Below, one piece after another: positions 1-13,293 of a stretch of DNA of 64,000 bases. The position numbers and the translations under genes were made by a program. Source of the stretch: Nepenthes gracilis (taxonomy: Eukaryota > Streptophyta > Magnoliopsida > Caryophyllales > Nepenthaceae); NCBI GenBank assembly GCA_033239525.1, contig BSYO01000004.1, positions 8,027,410 through 8,091,409 of the forward strand. The letters are read 5' to 3'. The notes below the pieces were generated by a model that saw only the letters and a program-made list of their open reading frames with translations, did not search any database and was not told the DNA's origin. Numbering within the stretch: the first letter of the stretch is position 1; the number at the start of each line of letters is the position of its first letter.

Positions 1-81
1 TGCATATGGGTTTTTCCTGTGCTTGTTGCTGCGGCTTGATTTTGTGGCTGCTCTACCATTCGGACTTGCGCCTACGGCCAT
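1..81 (-). CDS. Possible first exon of a gene leaving the left edge
   Basis: Read on the minus strand, an ATG at 81-79 in a strong start context (G at -3, G at +4) opens a frame that stays open for 27 codons to the window edge. The peptide is rich in Ala, Ser, Lys and Arg and ends ...KHRKNPYA. The stretch is much richer in G and C than the DNA to its right, as plant first exons often are. No domain is recognisable. A plus-strand frame across the same bases is also open for 37 codons from the edge, ending in a TGA at 113-115, so strand is not certain. This could also be UTR or an edge of a repeat. Confidence 0.28.
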   Translation of the reverse strand, partial: MAVGASPNGRAATKSSRSNKHRKNPYA

Positions 82-3000
82 GGCTGAAACTGGGTTCTTG
101 ATTCGTCGAGTCTGAGAACTTCTTTTTGGATAGAAAATGGCAGATTTTGTGGGCCGATAAATGGGAGGAAGACTGCAGGCTGATTAAATTACTTTCAGGG
201 CTCTTTCTAGAATTTCGATTTGACTAGAGGGTAGTCAAGATCACGTGGAGTTGAGACACTAAATTCAAGATTCCCCTCCATTTGGGCAATTCGTCATTGC
301 TTTTGACTCCTTGCACGGGAGGAAATCTGAACTCTCACACTCGGTTCATACCACATAAACTGTCTTTGATGTGGGACGCATTTTTCAGGATAAATAGAAA
401 TTTAAATTGATAAGATAAGAATAACAGTACAGGTTATAGAATAAATTGGGCTTAAAATTTTATTTTATTAATATTAAACAATTGTCGAGAAAATCTGCTT
501 ATTATATATTTAGACATATCTTTATAATGTAAAATAAGATGATTCTTTCAATATGTTAAAATCTTTTGTTGGGCACTACTAATTGAATTTCCACTTGTTA
601 GCCTTGTTCCTACTTCTATCTTGTGTTTTAGAACTAACCATAGCGGTGCTAACTACAGTTAATAACAAGTGTAAGACATGCACGGATGTCTTGATTGCAT
701 GTATGCAACTATTTCATAGTGTGACACATAAATTTTAAAATTATTTTTAGATGATAATAGGTTGAGTTAAGTTGATATAAAATGTCAACGACAAATGACG
801 TTTTGAATTAAAATCAATTGTCTAATCGAGTCATATCAAAGTGAGTGACCAGTAATCGGCATTTGACATACTCGTATACATATTTTAGATAGTAAAGATA
901 TATTTAGAGAATACCTTTGAAGAACTCGTATATATTTTAAATAGAATATTTACATCTGATGTATATCTAATTGATGTACATGCGTGTTTTAGATAAAATA
1001 TATGAGCTTAATATGTACCTGAGAAATACTCATACGCCGTATAGTTTCTATCTTAGCATCTAATACATATTTAACAGGCATACATGTGTTGATTTTCTAT
1101 AAAATATCTTTTTTGGCCAATTTTAATCATTTTCTGTGAATTTTATAGAAAAGAGAGAGAAATAGAAGAGAGGAAAAGAGAGGAGGAAAAAAAGGCTAAA
1201 GAAGAAAGATTCAAGTGAGATTTTAAAGATTTTAAAAATTTTCAAGTTTAATGTAAATATATTCAAAACTCTCTTTCTTTCGTTACTTCTGTTCTAATTT
1301 CTACGAATATTTATTATTCTAAATACTTTTATATGTGATATTCTCATTATTAAAGAGTTTATACATTATATACATATTATCCTACACTATTCTATAAAGT
1401 TTTTATGAGATATATGTTTTTAATTCAAGTAGATTATTTGTGAAAAATTAATTTTCTATAATCATATTTAATATGTCTTTAAATCATGTTTAAATACTAA
1501 TACATGTATTATACTTAAGAAAATTATATAAATTACACTAATATTTCAAAAATCCTACAGCATTAGGCTTGCACATCTTAAATACTTCAGTATTATTTTG
1601 TATATCTTAAAATTTTATTTAGATGTACCTGCATGTTCTTAAAAATATTCACAATTAATTTTGCATATTTATATATTTTTGCATATCATAAATTTAAAAA
1701 AAAAATTAAGAAAAACTCTATTTAAGAAAAGGATAAGGATATTTATCTAGTATAAAAAATATAAAGAACATATTCGAATATATGTAGAATTTTTATTTAA
1801 GTATACATTGACCATAATAGAGAATTAACAAAAACATATTATAATGATAACTGATGTTTGAACTTATCATTCGTGAGTTGAAAGAAATTTTCGGCCCAAT
1901 TTATAAAGTTATATAACGACCCACATACGAGTCTTGAATAATAGAATATAATTTTTGATATTATGGAAATATATATAACTCATGCATTGATATTCGTTCT
2001 TTATCGGTAAGACAACAACTGATAATTGGTCTATAAGTTTTTGTATGATTTGAACATATTTATATGATACATAATTTGAAGAAGAAAGTTTCATAATTGT
2101 CCTCAAATCATGCATGATATGCTCATTAATTTATACAATTATTTCTGATTTTCATTATATTTAATTTCAGCATATCTTTAATGAATGTATGTATATTCAA
2201 TTATAAAAATTTTATACCTTACTAAATAATTAACTCACTATTATTTTGATTTTTTTATAACTTTTTAGATTAGATAGTTTGGAATAATATTTGCAAGTGA
2301 TTGAACTTAAAATATGACTATTTGGGATTTAGATTTAAGAAATTGATTAGTTTTTATGTCTTATTAATTAGAAATGAGCCATAGCTTATGCTTATAGACT
2401 TCATTTATTTAGAATTCAGTTGTAATCAGTTGACAATGATATATTATGTCGATGGATGAGTTTTAAATTTTGATTATTTATAACAGTTTGGTTGACTTAT
2501 ATTTTCATTTTTTTTTTATTTCGTATAAATACTTTTCCTTGTGTACTATGAAGGTCATGTGTGTTGGCATTTAGGGCCACTTTTAGGTATTATATTTCGA
2601 GTTTTGTAATTAACATATCTTTATTACAAATCCGTTTGTTAGTTTATGATATCTGTAAATTGTGTCTCAATAAGTTTTGAGTTTTAGATCGGTTGATTAA
2701 ATAAATAAATTTTTGAATAACAAAATATCATCAAAATCTTGAATGATTAATGATTTGTAGCATGCTTAAACTTAATAAAAGATTAAGGAATTAATAATTG
2801 GATATTGGAATCGAGGATGTAACACCTTGCCTATGATTGAATGAGCAGGCTCCTATATAGGAACTAAGAACGATTGCACCAACCACAACCTTTTCATATT
2901 AAGTGTTGGGTTAGAAAAAAAAAAAAAGTGACCTAGACCAACTCAAGAACAAATATCTTCATAAATTAAAAAATTAAACTCATTTGTTGAACCATTTGTT

Positions 3001-3089
3001 TTAGTGGAACACTTTGTAAAAGGTTAATAATGAGCCATGACGTTCAAAACTTCTCCCCGACAGATATCTGGTAAGGTCATCTTTAATAA
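82..3089. other. AT-rich intergenic DNA, no gene seen
   Basis: No coding region is supported here. Short open frames have no recognisable protein content. Around 1090-1215 lies a purine-rich (GA) tract next to a segment that recurs inverted near 22290-22400, so part of this stretch belongs to a dispersed repeat. A phrase near 2826-2860 recurs in diverged form at about 5797-5830. Confidence 0.6.
1090..1215. repeat. Dispersed repeat with GA-rich tract
   Basis: The segment reading AATCATTTTC followed by a long GA-rich run (about 1125-1200) appears in reverse complement near 22290-22400, where a CT-rich run precedes GAAAATGATT. A third GA-rich run occurs near 34295-34345. The match is by eye and only moderate. 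The class of repeat is unknown. Confidence 0.3.
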
Positions 3090-4310
3090 AATATACTGTA
3101 CTCTCTCAACAGTGTTCTATTTATTTTTTCAGTCATTCCATTAAATTATGATATTTTTCGTGGAGTCTTTTGATATTAAATGCTTTGTGAATGATAATAT
3201 ATATCAAAAGGCCTAAAGTATTTTTCTCTATTATTATTGAGAATACACTAAAATTTTTTTCTAAATCATCTCTAAACCAACGCATGAAAATATTTAAAAG
3301 TCTTAAAAGTTTAATCTTTCGGTATCAAGGGATACACCCATAATTTTCTAAAATAATCTCGATAGAGGTAACAAGGTAAATTGTTTCGTTAAAAGTTTTT
3401 ACTTTCAAGGCACTACATATGTCAATGTGTACATAGGACCTTCATTATTAAAATTTTTAGCCAATATAAAATTAAAAATTGAATATTTAGGATGTGTTAA
3501 TCGTCCCTCAAAGTCAATCTAGTACTGTAGCTGATTGCCAAACTCACGTCATCATGCCTCATAATTTGTAACAAAACATTGTTGCCTATTTTTAGTATCT
3601 CAAAATTACGGGGTAAATAAAATATAAAGAACTCTCTTCTCAACGTCGTATGGAGTTATGCGCCACTGTTAATCACACAAATTGTCTTATGGATGGTGAT
3701 ATTGATAACCTCATCTTTGCAAACAACTAGAAAATTGAATATGGTTTTAATGGAAGCCTTCTCTTCATCATGAGTTTTCTCGATCTTTCTTTTGTTGCCA
3801 TCTTAATTCTCATACTTTTATTTATAGTAATAATTTTTAATATGATCTTTCTTTTCATAATAACCACACTTAGTTTTTAATACTTAAATTTTGATTTACT
3901 CCGACTCCTCACCCAACTTGGTACCTCTCCCCTTGACTTGAAAACTTTCCCCTTGCATCTTCCTTATAACGTTGAGATTAATGCTTCGGAATATAGGGAA
4001 AAAGAGTTTTACGATCTTCTCCTCATCCCCTTATTAAAAATAGTACCTTTAGCTTTCTCCAAGGTTATAATACCATTAGGGGCAAAATTAGCAATAAAAA
4101 TCTAAAAGACATCCCAATATTTCAATAGATTAGTTAATAATTACAAACCAATCAATTCATTATTGAATTTTATACACAAGCTAGACCATTGATCAATGCT
4201 ATATTGGAATTCATTAAGATGATCGGTTATAGAACCCTATTCATTATACTTCACTTACATTAATTTTAATAAGTGACACAATTTGATATTAATAGTTTTT
4301 TAAATTATAG
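3090..4310 (-). pseudogene. Decayed Ty1/copia gag-integrase remnant, antisense
   Basis: Read on the minus strand from 4310 downwards, broken frames follow the order of a copia polyprotein. First comes a gag region of the UBN2 type (HLNEFQ..., then a stretch ending APNGIITLEKAKG). A damaged zinc knuckle follows near 3875-3840, where Cys is changed to Tyr (CGYYEKKDHIK). A protease-like NSGA motif comes next near 3680-3670, then integrase-core fragments (RKLWVYPL near 3350, a degraded CIRTDNGGEY-type site near 3240-3190, and QFNGMTEKINRTL near 3140-3100). Many stops and frameshifts break it. No reverse transcriptase or flanking LTRs are visible, so it is an old, truncated copy. This is non-functional. 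Confidence 0.75.
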
Positions 4311-5354
4311 AGTATTTTCAGATTATCTTACAAAGCTGTTACATGCTTCTCATTTCAAATATAAACATAGACATTGTCATTTACAAATTTCTAAATGTAG
4401 CCATAAACTTTCTTAAGCTCAAAAGTCTTATCCTCATTTGTTTAGATTTTGACTTTTACGTAACAAATACTGAAAGATATATAGTTTTAATAATTTTTCA
4501 TCTTATTTCTTTAAATATCAAAACTTATTCCATTCAAATAAATTTCTTTATTCATGCCCTCTCTCAATTCAATTAATAATAAATATAAGCAATTAACATG
4601 TCTTTGATTTCACTTATTGAGTCCAAGACACCAGGCTATACAAAACAAGCAAAAAATAAATCTTTCCACGGATTGAAAAACCAAACCATCGGTTGAATCT
4701 ATGAGAAAATTTAATAACAATTCACAATAAAAAAAATAATGAGTATTAATAGGACACAATTTTCTTGTTAGGAACCCCTTAAAACAAATGGCAAAACAAT
4801 GAGATTTTATATCCATATAAAATCCACTATAATTATGAGATTAATTATATAAATTTTAAGTACTTTCTTTAATTTTATCATAATATTAATAAATTAAGAT
4901 AAATATAATAAGAGATGAAAAAACTATAAAAAAAAACTACGGACAAGATATTTGATATTACAAATGAAGCAGCATATTCAAAGATGGTGGAAATACCAGC
5001 CACCCAAAGTGTGAAAGGTCACACAATTAATGCCCAAAAATCACGTAGATTTTGTACTAAGTGTGGAGTGTTTGAACCAACATTTGATCACTAAACTTAA
5101 CATCCGAATATCACAAACAAAAATTGTCTTCTCATACACACTAAAATTAGCATACATGTGTCACCTTTGATGTTACAATGTCATTTTAAACATGCACATA
5201 TATTTATTATACGTATATTAAGTACCATCTCAACTCTTCAATGAAGAATCCTTTCACTTGACCATATTTTGGGGAGACTTCTTATGATCCTTTATGTGAT
5301 AGGACAATAAATCAAATATATAAATAAATAAGTGAATATATATATATATATATA
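4311..5354. other. AT-rich intergenic DNA
   Basis: No gene is supported. A short (TA)n run lies at about 5336-5354 and directly abuts the left arm of the foldback-like repeat that follows. Confidence 0.55.
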
Positions 5355-6250
5355 CTTCTTGATGGCATCCAATAGCATTTGGGTACTGTAGTAGACTTGA
5401 CCATCAAAACTAGTAGTTATATATCAAAAATAAACTTGGGACTAGCAATGGGAAAACAGATCCCAACAATGGTTCCAAAATATCCAATGGTCTATATAAT
5501 TTATTTTTTAAAAATAATTTTGTTATTATTATTTTTTTAAAAAGCACATACCCAATTATATTTACATCCAATGGTCAGAGGTATAGGTATAAGGCGAATG
5601 GGTTGCGACTAGGAGTGAGGCATGACATCCTAGTTTATATAGATGTGGGTAAGAGAGGTACATTGAAGTGCTAATGTGATTTGGGCCATTGAATTTATGA
5701 TCTAACAGTTTAGATTTAAATTTTTAAAAAAATAAAAAATAGATAATAATTTGTATTTTAGTTTTTCGAATACAGCTGCATGCAACTAAATCTTTGCCTA
5801 TGATCGAACGAGTAGGTTCCTACGTTGAGTCGCTGTAGAAGATAATTGTAGGAGCTCCTCCAATGAAATTAGCGCAGTTCGATTTAAAGTTTAATGTCCA
5901 AGATTTAAATTTTAAAAAAAATTTAAAAATATGATAATAAATTTATTTTTCAAAATTTAAAACATAGGTATTTTAATATTTTAACATTAAAAAATTAAAA
6001 AAAAATCATTTGATATTAAAAAAAAGACAAAACAATGGTGCATTTAAGGACTCTTTAAATTGCATGGAACTATATCCACTACTTTTAATGGTCAAGTCTA
6101 TTTCAGTATTAAATGCTATTGGATGCCATCACGTTCATAAATATTTTGATGGTCAAGTCTATTTAAGTAATGGTGGTAAAGTTAATATTTGATGCTCAAG
6201 TCTATTCAAGTATTAACTGATATGGGATGCCATCAAGTTCATAAATATTC
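5355..6250. repeat. Foldback-like element with long inverted arms
   Basis: The left arm (5355-5410) carries GATGGCATCC, then AGACTTGACCATCAAA. The right side carries its inverse: copies at about 6087-6145 and 6189-6250 read TCAAGTCTATT...GGATGCCATCA, with a partial copy between them at 6147-6188. The right arm is thus a direct array of a roughly 60-bp unit repeated every 102 bp. Inverted arms with internal direct repeats are the layout of foldback-type elements or of some MITEs. No target duplication was identified, and the interior (5411-6086) has no coding region. Confidence 0.5.
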
Positions 6251-7863
6251 TTCTTTTTGATGTTTCACTTTTAGTTTTGGTGGCTACTTTTACGGATTTT
6301 TTTTATTAATATGAAAATATAAATAAAACTAATCCCTTATTAGAATGATAAAATATTATTTTATATTAATTTTTTTATTTTTTATATTTTTATTTATACA
6401 TATTAAATATTATAAATTTAGTTCTTAATCCAAATACTGATTGAATAATCAATATGCATATATTTCAATGAGTCACATTTATTCATCCTCCCCAAATCCA
6501 AATATACGAAAATGAATTATTATAAAGGGCAATGGGAGGATGCTAGTAGTAGTTGTGGGGTTATTTCTATTTTGCTTTATGTTGCTCATATTTTAGCTGT
6601 CACAACATCGCTCTAACTTATTTAAAGAAAACTTTATAACTATTTTTTTGCCCTATAATGAACTAGAGCCGAACAAACACTGTCAAATTTGAAAATAATC
6701 TAGGTTGTACTTAGGAGCTGTGATAGGTTATCTGTCGTAGGTATTTTCAGAAGCTATCTGTAAGTTGGGCATTTAAGCCCCAGAATTAGACTAGAATACC
6801 ACGAAAAGGTCGCTTAAGTAGCCATTCAGGATATAAAAGGGATCTTTCAGATTTTTAGGATATTCAAAATTATTTTTTAATATAAGGAACCGCACAAAAA
6901 AAGATGACAAAAAAAAGAAATGAGAGGAAGAAGTTTAACATCCGATTAAATTTTAACCTAAATTTTATTCTTTGCCAAAATTAAGTACATTGTTTTATAT
7001 TTGTTTCTAATATTTATTATCGTTTGTGTGATGACCTAGACCCCGTTAATAACCACGAACTTAAACCGTTATGTTAACGTCTACAATTATATAAATTATT
7101 ATCAAAAATAATTTTATAAATAAAATGTGAGCAAAAACTATAACTATTCTTTACACAAATAGTAATAAAATAATAGAATCCATCATACAATACCATTAAT
7201 AATAGGAACAAAACTCTCGAGAACAATTTCTCAACTAATAATGTCTATAGAAGTAAATAATTACTAACTCAAATGTAAGATATATAAGCTCCGAGATCAT
7301 CATCATGCAAGCAATTTAAATAAACCTGATCACACTAGCTCTATCTGCCCTATACTAATTTAGAGTTAAGAAAATATAATGAGTGAGTTAAATAATGATT
7401 AAGTGGCAATATTCAACAATAATGATAATATCAACAATAATAAATCTTGAGTTTGTCCAAAATAATGACTATGGAAGCATTAAATGCAATAACAATTCTC
7501 AATACAACAATACTATCTGGGAATGCTGTAATTCAGTTATAATATGACTCAAACACAAACCTTAACAATAAGTGAATTTCTAGAATCCAAATAGCAATAA
7601 GAATAATATAAATTTCATTGAATCAAGGCATCGACAATGTCAAACTTAAAAATAATGTTAGTAAATAACATCTTTGATATTAACTAAATGAATAATTTCA
7701 ACATCTTAAAGGATATCAATCAGATTTTGGTGAATCTCATTAAATATCACAAGATCTCAAAATATCCCACATATTACAGTACTCACATGGAATTCTCAAA
7801 ACCTAACTCTGTACAAAGTTATAACTACGAGAGATAACAAAAATTCTTATGGTTCTTATAAAC
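6251..7863. other. AT-rich DNA, possibly old LTR-retroelement debris
   Basis: No gene is supported. A phrase beginning TGTGATGACC near 7029 looks like the start of an old LTR or similar repeat, into which the family A solo LTR at 7864 later inserted, but no matching end was found. Confidence 0.35.
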
Positions 7864-8845
7864 TGTTAGAGATATTTGTCTAATTGGCATATTCTGTGAC
7901 CATATATATCATTGTATCAATGTCAGGTTGTGGGTTGTCGGTTTAAAGTCCGTTCTGTCCGCCCTCCAGTCGCTCGAGCCGTCCAAAGCCTTCCCGCTCG
8001 CCACTCGCTGGAGCCTAAAATCCAGAAGGTCCCTGGCTAGCCAGGCGCTCGAGATCCGCTCAAGCCGAAAATCCAGTAGGGTGCCCGCTCGCTGAGCGCC
8101 TTCTGGCCGCTCGAGCGCGCCAGCAACGGGCAAAAATTTTGAACGCGTTTTTTGCACCCACTATAAATATATGTCTTATATTTCTTGAAACCCTAAGCAC
8201 GCCAGAGTCTCTATTGATACCTTGAGGAGCCGTTAAACTTGAGAAGAAAGCCTTTCATGCTTGATTGATTTAGCTTCTCTTGAGAAAATCAAATCTTACA
8301 CCTTTGAACTCCATGTTCTAAAGAGTTTTCTCATCACTTTTTCTTTTCCATTTAAACTTTCCCATCCTTCTACCTTCGTGGAGACGTTGGTTCGTGAAGA
8401 AGGAGATCCGATCGTGGTTGGCACTTCAAGTGGCACGAGAGGGAAGATTGACGTGAAGACCGGAAGGTGTCCGGTTCCGTTGCCGCGGGCAAATCCAAAG
8501 AGTTCCTTGGTAGAGATCACGTGACGGGAGTAAGTCGGCTAGGTTAGCGCGTCGTTACCATCCGATCTGTAAGTTGATTTTCATAGTGCATTGCTTCCCT
8601 GGCCGTTGAAGCCCAGAGTGCTTTTCTCGATTACCGTGGGTATCAAGTTTTCACTTCGTCACCAAAAATCACGTCTTTATCTCTATTGCTTGTAATTATT
8701 TGTATCATGCATGCTTGTTATCTCGTTAGCATCTAGTATTAAATATCATTTACGTGTATTGGATATTTATTTATTATTGCTTCCGCTATACTTTTAACGG
8801 GGTCGAAACTTATTTGTTCATGTTAGCACAAAACGTGCTTTTTCA
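7864..8845 (+). mobile_element. Solo LTR of copia family A
   Basis: This 982-bp segment begins TGTTAGAGA and ends TTTTTCA. It is colinear with both LTRs of the element at 35026-39403, including the TATA box (8162-8169) and the GC-rich U3. It is flanked by TAAAC on the left and CAAAC on the right, a five-base target duplication with one mismatch. No internal sequence remains, so this is a solo LTR left by recombination between two LTRs. Its U3 carries 51-bp repeat units at 8008-8058 and 8059-8109, and a perfect 14-bp palindrome (CCTGGCTAGCCAGG, 8032-8045). Open frames inside it are not genes. Confidence 0.88.
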
Positions 8846-11800
8846 CAAACCAAAAATCATATATTTACACATCCAATAATTAAGTTAGTATCTCAAAATT
8901 AACATCCATAATATGCAATTACCTCATCAACCTGAAGGTTGTACCGGTTGCATGACCCATACTAACCTGTGATGTCCATTGATGGCCACAAGACTAATAA
9001 GTATTCCACCTCAAAATTAGATAATATCAACTACTAAAAATAATTTAGTTATTAAAAAATTGTAGACTATTTTGTAATTTCATTGACTTTAATTCATTCG
9101 GATTATGTTCTTTTTTACTTAACCATTAAACAATAACAAGGCAGTATAATAATGAATAAAAACTGTAATCATCAAATAAAATCAATTTAATATGAGATCT
9201 AACAATATGAGATAATAAAAGAACCTCCTTAGATCTCATTACACCATTGTGAAGAAAATGTCACATATTTACATCTCCATTATTGGGTAAATATCTCAAG
9301 GTAACCGACATCCTATGGTGTCCTTATTATCCCTATAATATCTCCTAGAGGTTGTACCTATAATATGCACATAATATTTATAATGCCCTCATCCATGATA
9401 TCACGAATATTATCTCAATATAATAATCACAGTGTTATAAGTATCTCTTCATAAAAAATAGACCTTAGAACATCTAAGATATAAAATAGATGTTAGATAA
9501 CTGTAAACTATATTATGATTCTATAAGTTTCATAATACTCAATACCGTAATATTTTTATACAATCTTCTCTATTTAATCATAGAGTAAATAAGAATTAAA
9601 ATAGCAAGGAATATGAGCATCCATCGAATTTAAAATAGGGCTAACCATAGATGTTCATATAGAAGTACATCCTCACTTTTTTATACGGCCAACTTCTACT
9701 TTACAAAAGTCAACCCAAGGTTATCTAACCCCAATAATCCATAAACACCTCAAGGATACATGTACACTAAGTAAAACATCTAACTCTTCCACACTTGAGC
9801 TACCACTCAACTACTACGGAAAATAGAACCCTACACATTAGATCTCTTATATTAAAAACTTAGATCATCCAAGTTTTTAGGATTTTCCATGCAATTGTCT
9901 TATAACATAATAATACAACCGAAACTTTTTAATTGTATTCCCTAATATCCATGACTAACTTTTTATATTCCCGCTACAATGATGATATCATTCTTCTATG
10001 CATTGTCTACCAATTGTAGGTTGATCATAGCTCTACCAATACAATCATACAAATTGTGTACACGTGTATATAGGGATTATACTTAACCCATACACCACTC
10101 GGCCATTTAAGTTATTTATCATAGATCTAATCAATTTGATGTATAAAATATTCAATTAGTCTTCTCTTCATAATTTAGACATACATGATTATCTAGATCA
10201 AATATTATCAATGTACATGTATACAATCAAATTACCATCTTGCCTTTATGTATCACTAAGGTCTTGGTTATAAAGCAATTGTGTCAATTCTATATATTTA
10301 CCAACATAATCTACTCAAATTATTAAAGAATATAGAGATCTTCCATAAACTATGTTGTAAGCTTATCAAATGACAATCGAACATGCCAATAGTCATTCTA
10401 GGCCCACAACCAAGGAGACTATTACCAGTACTTGATAAATCTATTCAAAATGCATTCCTTAGACTTTTGTGGGAATGTAAACCTATGATATATTATAAAA
10501 TAGGCAAACAAAACAATATTTTAACTTCCTAGTTAGTATAGTCAAGCCATGACCAAAGAGGATTTTCATTAATTTTATAGGTCTACTCTCATAAAATAGT
10601 TTCAAATAGTCCTACAAATAGAAATTTCCAAAAATAATACTAGAAGATATAAAAATTAAGATTATATAAGATGAGAATTAAGTTATAAATATATCATTTT
10701 GATTTAATTGGATGAATTTTCTAAAGGGGCAAAATTGAGGGTCTCAAAAATAGATATAAGACATCTCATCTAATACATTAGAGCTAATTTTAATTAGTAA
10801 AAAAAATATCTGATTAGAAGAAACGATAAAAATACCAAAAAAATAATGGAAATTTATCTTAAATAGTTAATTTAATATCTTATTTTTCTTACTCTAAAAT
10901 ACAAATCTATCAAAATAACTCAAAAACTATGCAATAGCTTACTAGAACATGACATAATATGGATAAAGAGAAAGAAGAGTTTTATAATATTATGATAGGA
11001 GGCATGAAAAATTATAGTTTTGGCACAAGATATGAAGAGAGTCACAAAAATGTGAGTTTTTATAAGATTAGAAAATTTTACTCATGATATCTAAATTATA
11101 GGGAATATCATAACTCACATTTAACATATTAAATCTAATTTTAATTAGTGGGACAAAATCAAATTAGACGAAATAGTAAGATTGTCTAATAAAGGTAAAA
11201 ATTTTACTTGCCTCATTTTTTTTTCCTCAAATATCAAAGCAAGCATGATGGGTTCCTTGTTCTTCACTAGCATGACTTTCTCTTTACAAGGCACAAAAAT
11301 TGGTCTTCTACTTTTCCAATAGATGGCACAGCACAAGAAGATGAAAGGTGAAAAGAGCTCTCTTAAGTTTTTCTAACAATAGCATAAAATTTGAAGGAGC
11401 TGCCAGAAATTAAGGGAAGGGCAAACCTTAATGAATGACAATTAGGTCAAATCTAGGGTTTTGGCTCTTGGAGCTTTTCTTCTCCTGATTTTTATATTTT
11501 AACACATTAATTTAATTAATTTTTAACTTATAATCAAATAAAAATATAGTTAACATTTTTATGATGAAATCCAATTAATAAAATCATACATTAAAAATAC
11601 CATCTACTGCTACTAATGAAATTACCAAATGATCCTTTGAGTGGCTTTTCAAATCTAAATAATTTATGGCTTTTATGAAGTTAGTTCATGCTTTTCTATA
11701 ATTTATTAGACTTATAAGATTTCATATTTATTATTATTTTCATCATCAATGGCCTAACTCGATCAGAAGTCCAGTTGACCCAAGTTTGAAACACTTAATT

Positions 11801-11934
11801 ATCACAGTTTGGTTGTTGGTTTTTTAGTGTATCTTTTCTAGTAGATTGCTAAGTATATTAGGGGCCATACCGGTCATTCCCTTGGCTTGTAGTAAAAGGA
11901 TTTCAGAATGAGATTATATTTGTAATCGGATACT
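8846..11934. other. AT-rich intergenic DNA, no gene seen
   Basis: No coding region is supported. The content looks like degraded repeat sequence. It may continue the older element interrupted by the solo LTR to the left, because the base composition and style match 7029-7860, but no terminal repeat or protein remnant was recognised. Confidence 0.45.
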
Positions 11935-12140
11935 ATTGTATTTGATTTTTTTAAAAAATTTGTTTCATGAATTTTTTTTTAATTGAGAAAGACTTTTTAC
12001 ATTAAATATTGTCAACCAACTTGTGTTCCTAATTTGTGATTTAATTCTTGGTGCTTTTATGGTGTTAGATAGCCAACAATTGACGAGGGGTTTAACACTT
12101 TGTTTTCGATATACTTGCAGTGTGCATGGTTTGTTCTCGG
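11935..12140 (+). mobile_element. Fragment of copia family B LTR
   Basis: The sequence matches, with many changes, the 3' half of the LTRs at 48848-49787 and 51353-52174. Shared features are the T-rich stretch followed by TTAATTGAGAAAG, then a segment like ACATTAAATATTGTC, and further on CCAACAATTGACGAGG. The 5' half and the LTR end are not clear, so this is a truncated copy. Confidence 0.45.
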
Positions 12141-13293
12141 GAGAATCTTAACAGAATGATCATTATTAGATAACCTAGTTTATCATAAAGGCAATGTCCA
12201 GAGGGGGGCTTCTAAGGAGATCTGAGAGAATACAAAATCGATCATGTAGACTACTGCGATATCTATGCTTGTTAGAATTTGGGATCTGTTGTGATTGTAT
12301 GATGAGTTTTTGTATCATATATGAAATTGAAGATATCTGAAGCTCCTTTAGCTATAGAACACAAAAATAATGGCAGAACTGGATGAACATAAAAAAAAAA
12401 AAAAAACACCACGTAAATAATCAACTCAATGTGAGCTGTTTGTGTGTAGTATTATTTGCATAATGAAAAGATCAACTACTTACGGCACGTTTAGTTGTTG
12501 AAATGAAATAATGTGAGAGTAGAATAGTTATTTCCCCAGAATAGAATAGGATGAGAATAATATTGGAAATTGTTATTATTATATTTGGTTGTTGGAATAG
12601 AATTAGTTAAAAATTTGTATTCCAATATTTAGTTTGTAGAATTGTATAAGAAATAATAATGAATTTTATCGGAATGACGCTTTTTTTCTTATTAAATATG
12701 AAAATATATTATATAATATAACACATACGTGTATATGTACATATTTTATATATATATTATATGATATACATATACGTAATATATATATATATATATTACT
12801 CTAAATTATTATTTAATATACCATATTATTTTATCATGTAAAATACATATTTAACAAATATATAATATAATACATATAATTGAATATATAATTACGTGTG
12901 TATATATAATTTGATATAATTGTGTATTTTATTATAAATATAATTACGTATTTTTATTTATAACAAAAAAATAAAATACTGGCAAGACATGGCTTGAAAA
13001 ATAAAAATAATCATCATGTAAAAAATATGTATTACATATTTTTATTTTATTATAAAAATAAAATTCCTGTATAATACAGAAAATTAAAAAATATCATCAT
13101 GCTCCAATTAAAATGCTTACAATTAAAATTAACAAAACTATATTCCTGTACAATTAAAATTTCTATACAACTAAAAGTATCATTATGCAAAAATTGCATA
13201 CCATTAAAATTAAAAAGTTCAATGAAAATGCATACGAATCAAGTAGTAATATTCCTGTACAATTATCATCATGCTCCAAACTGTAAATTTCAA

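Noticed and set aside
7909..8524. Open frames on both strands with Arg/Ser-rich products
   Set aside because: They lie wholly inside the family A solo LTR and recur in the other two LTRs, so they are non-coding LTR sequence.
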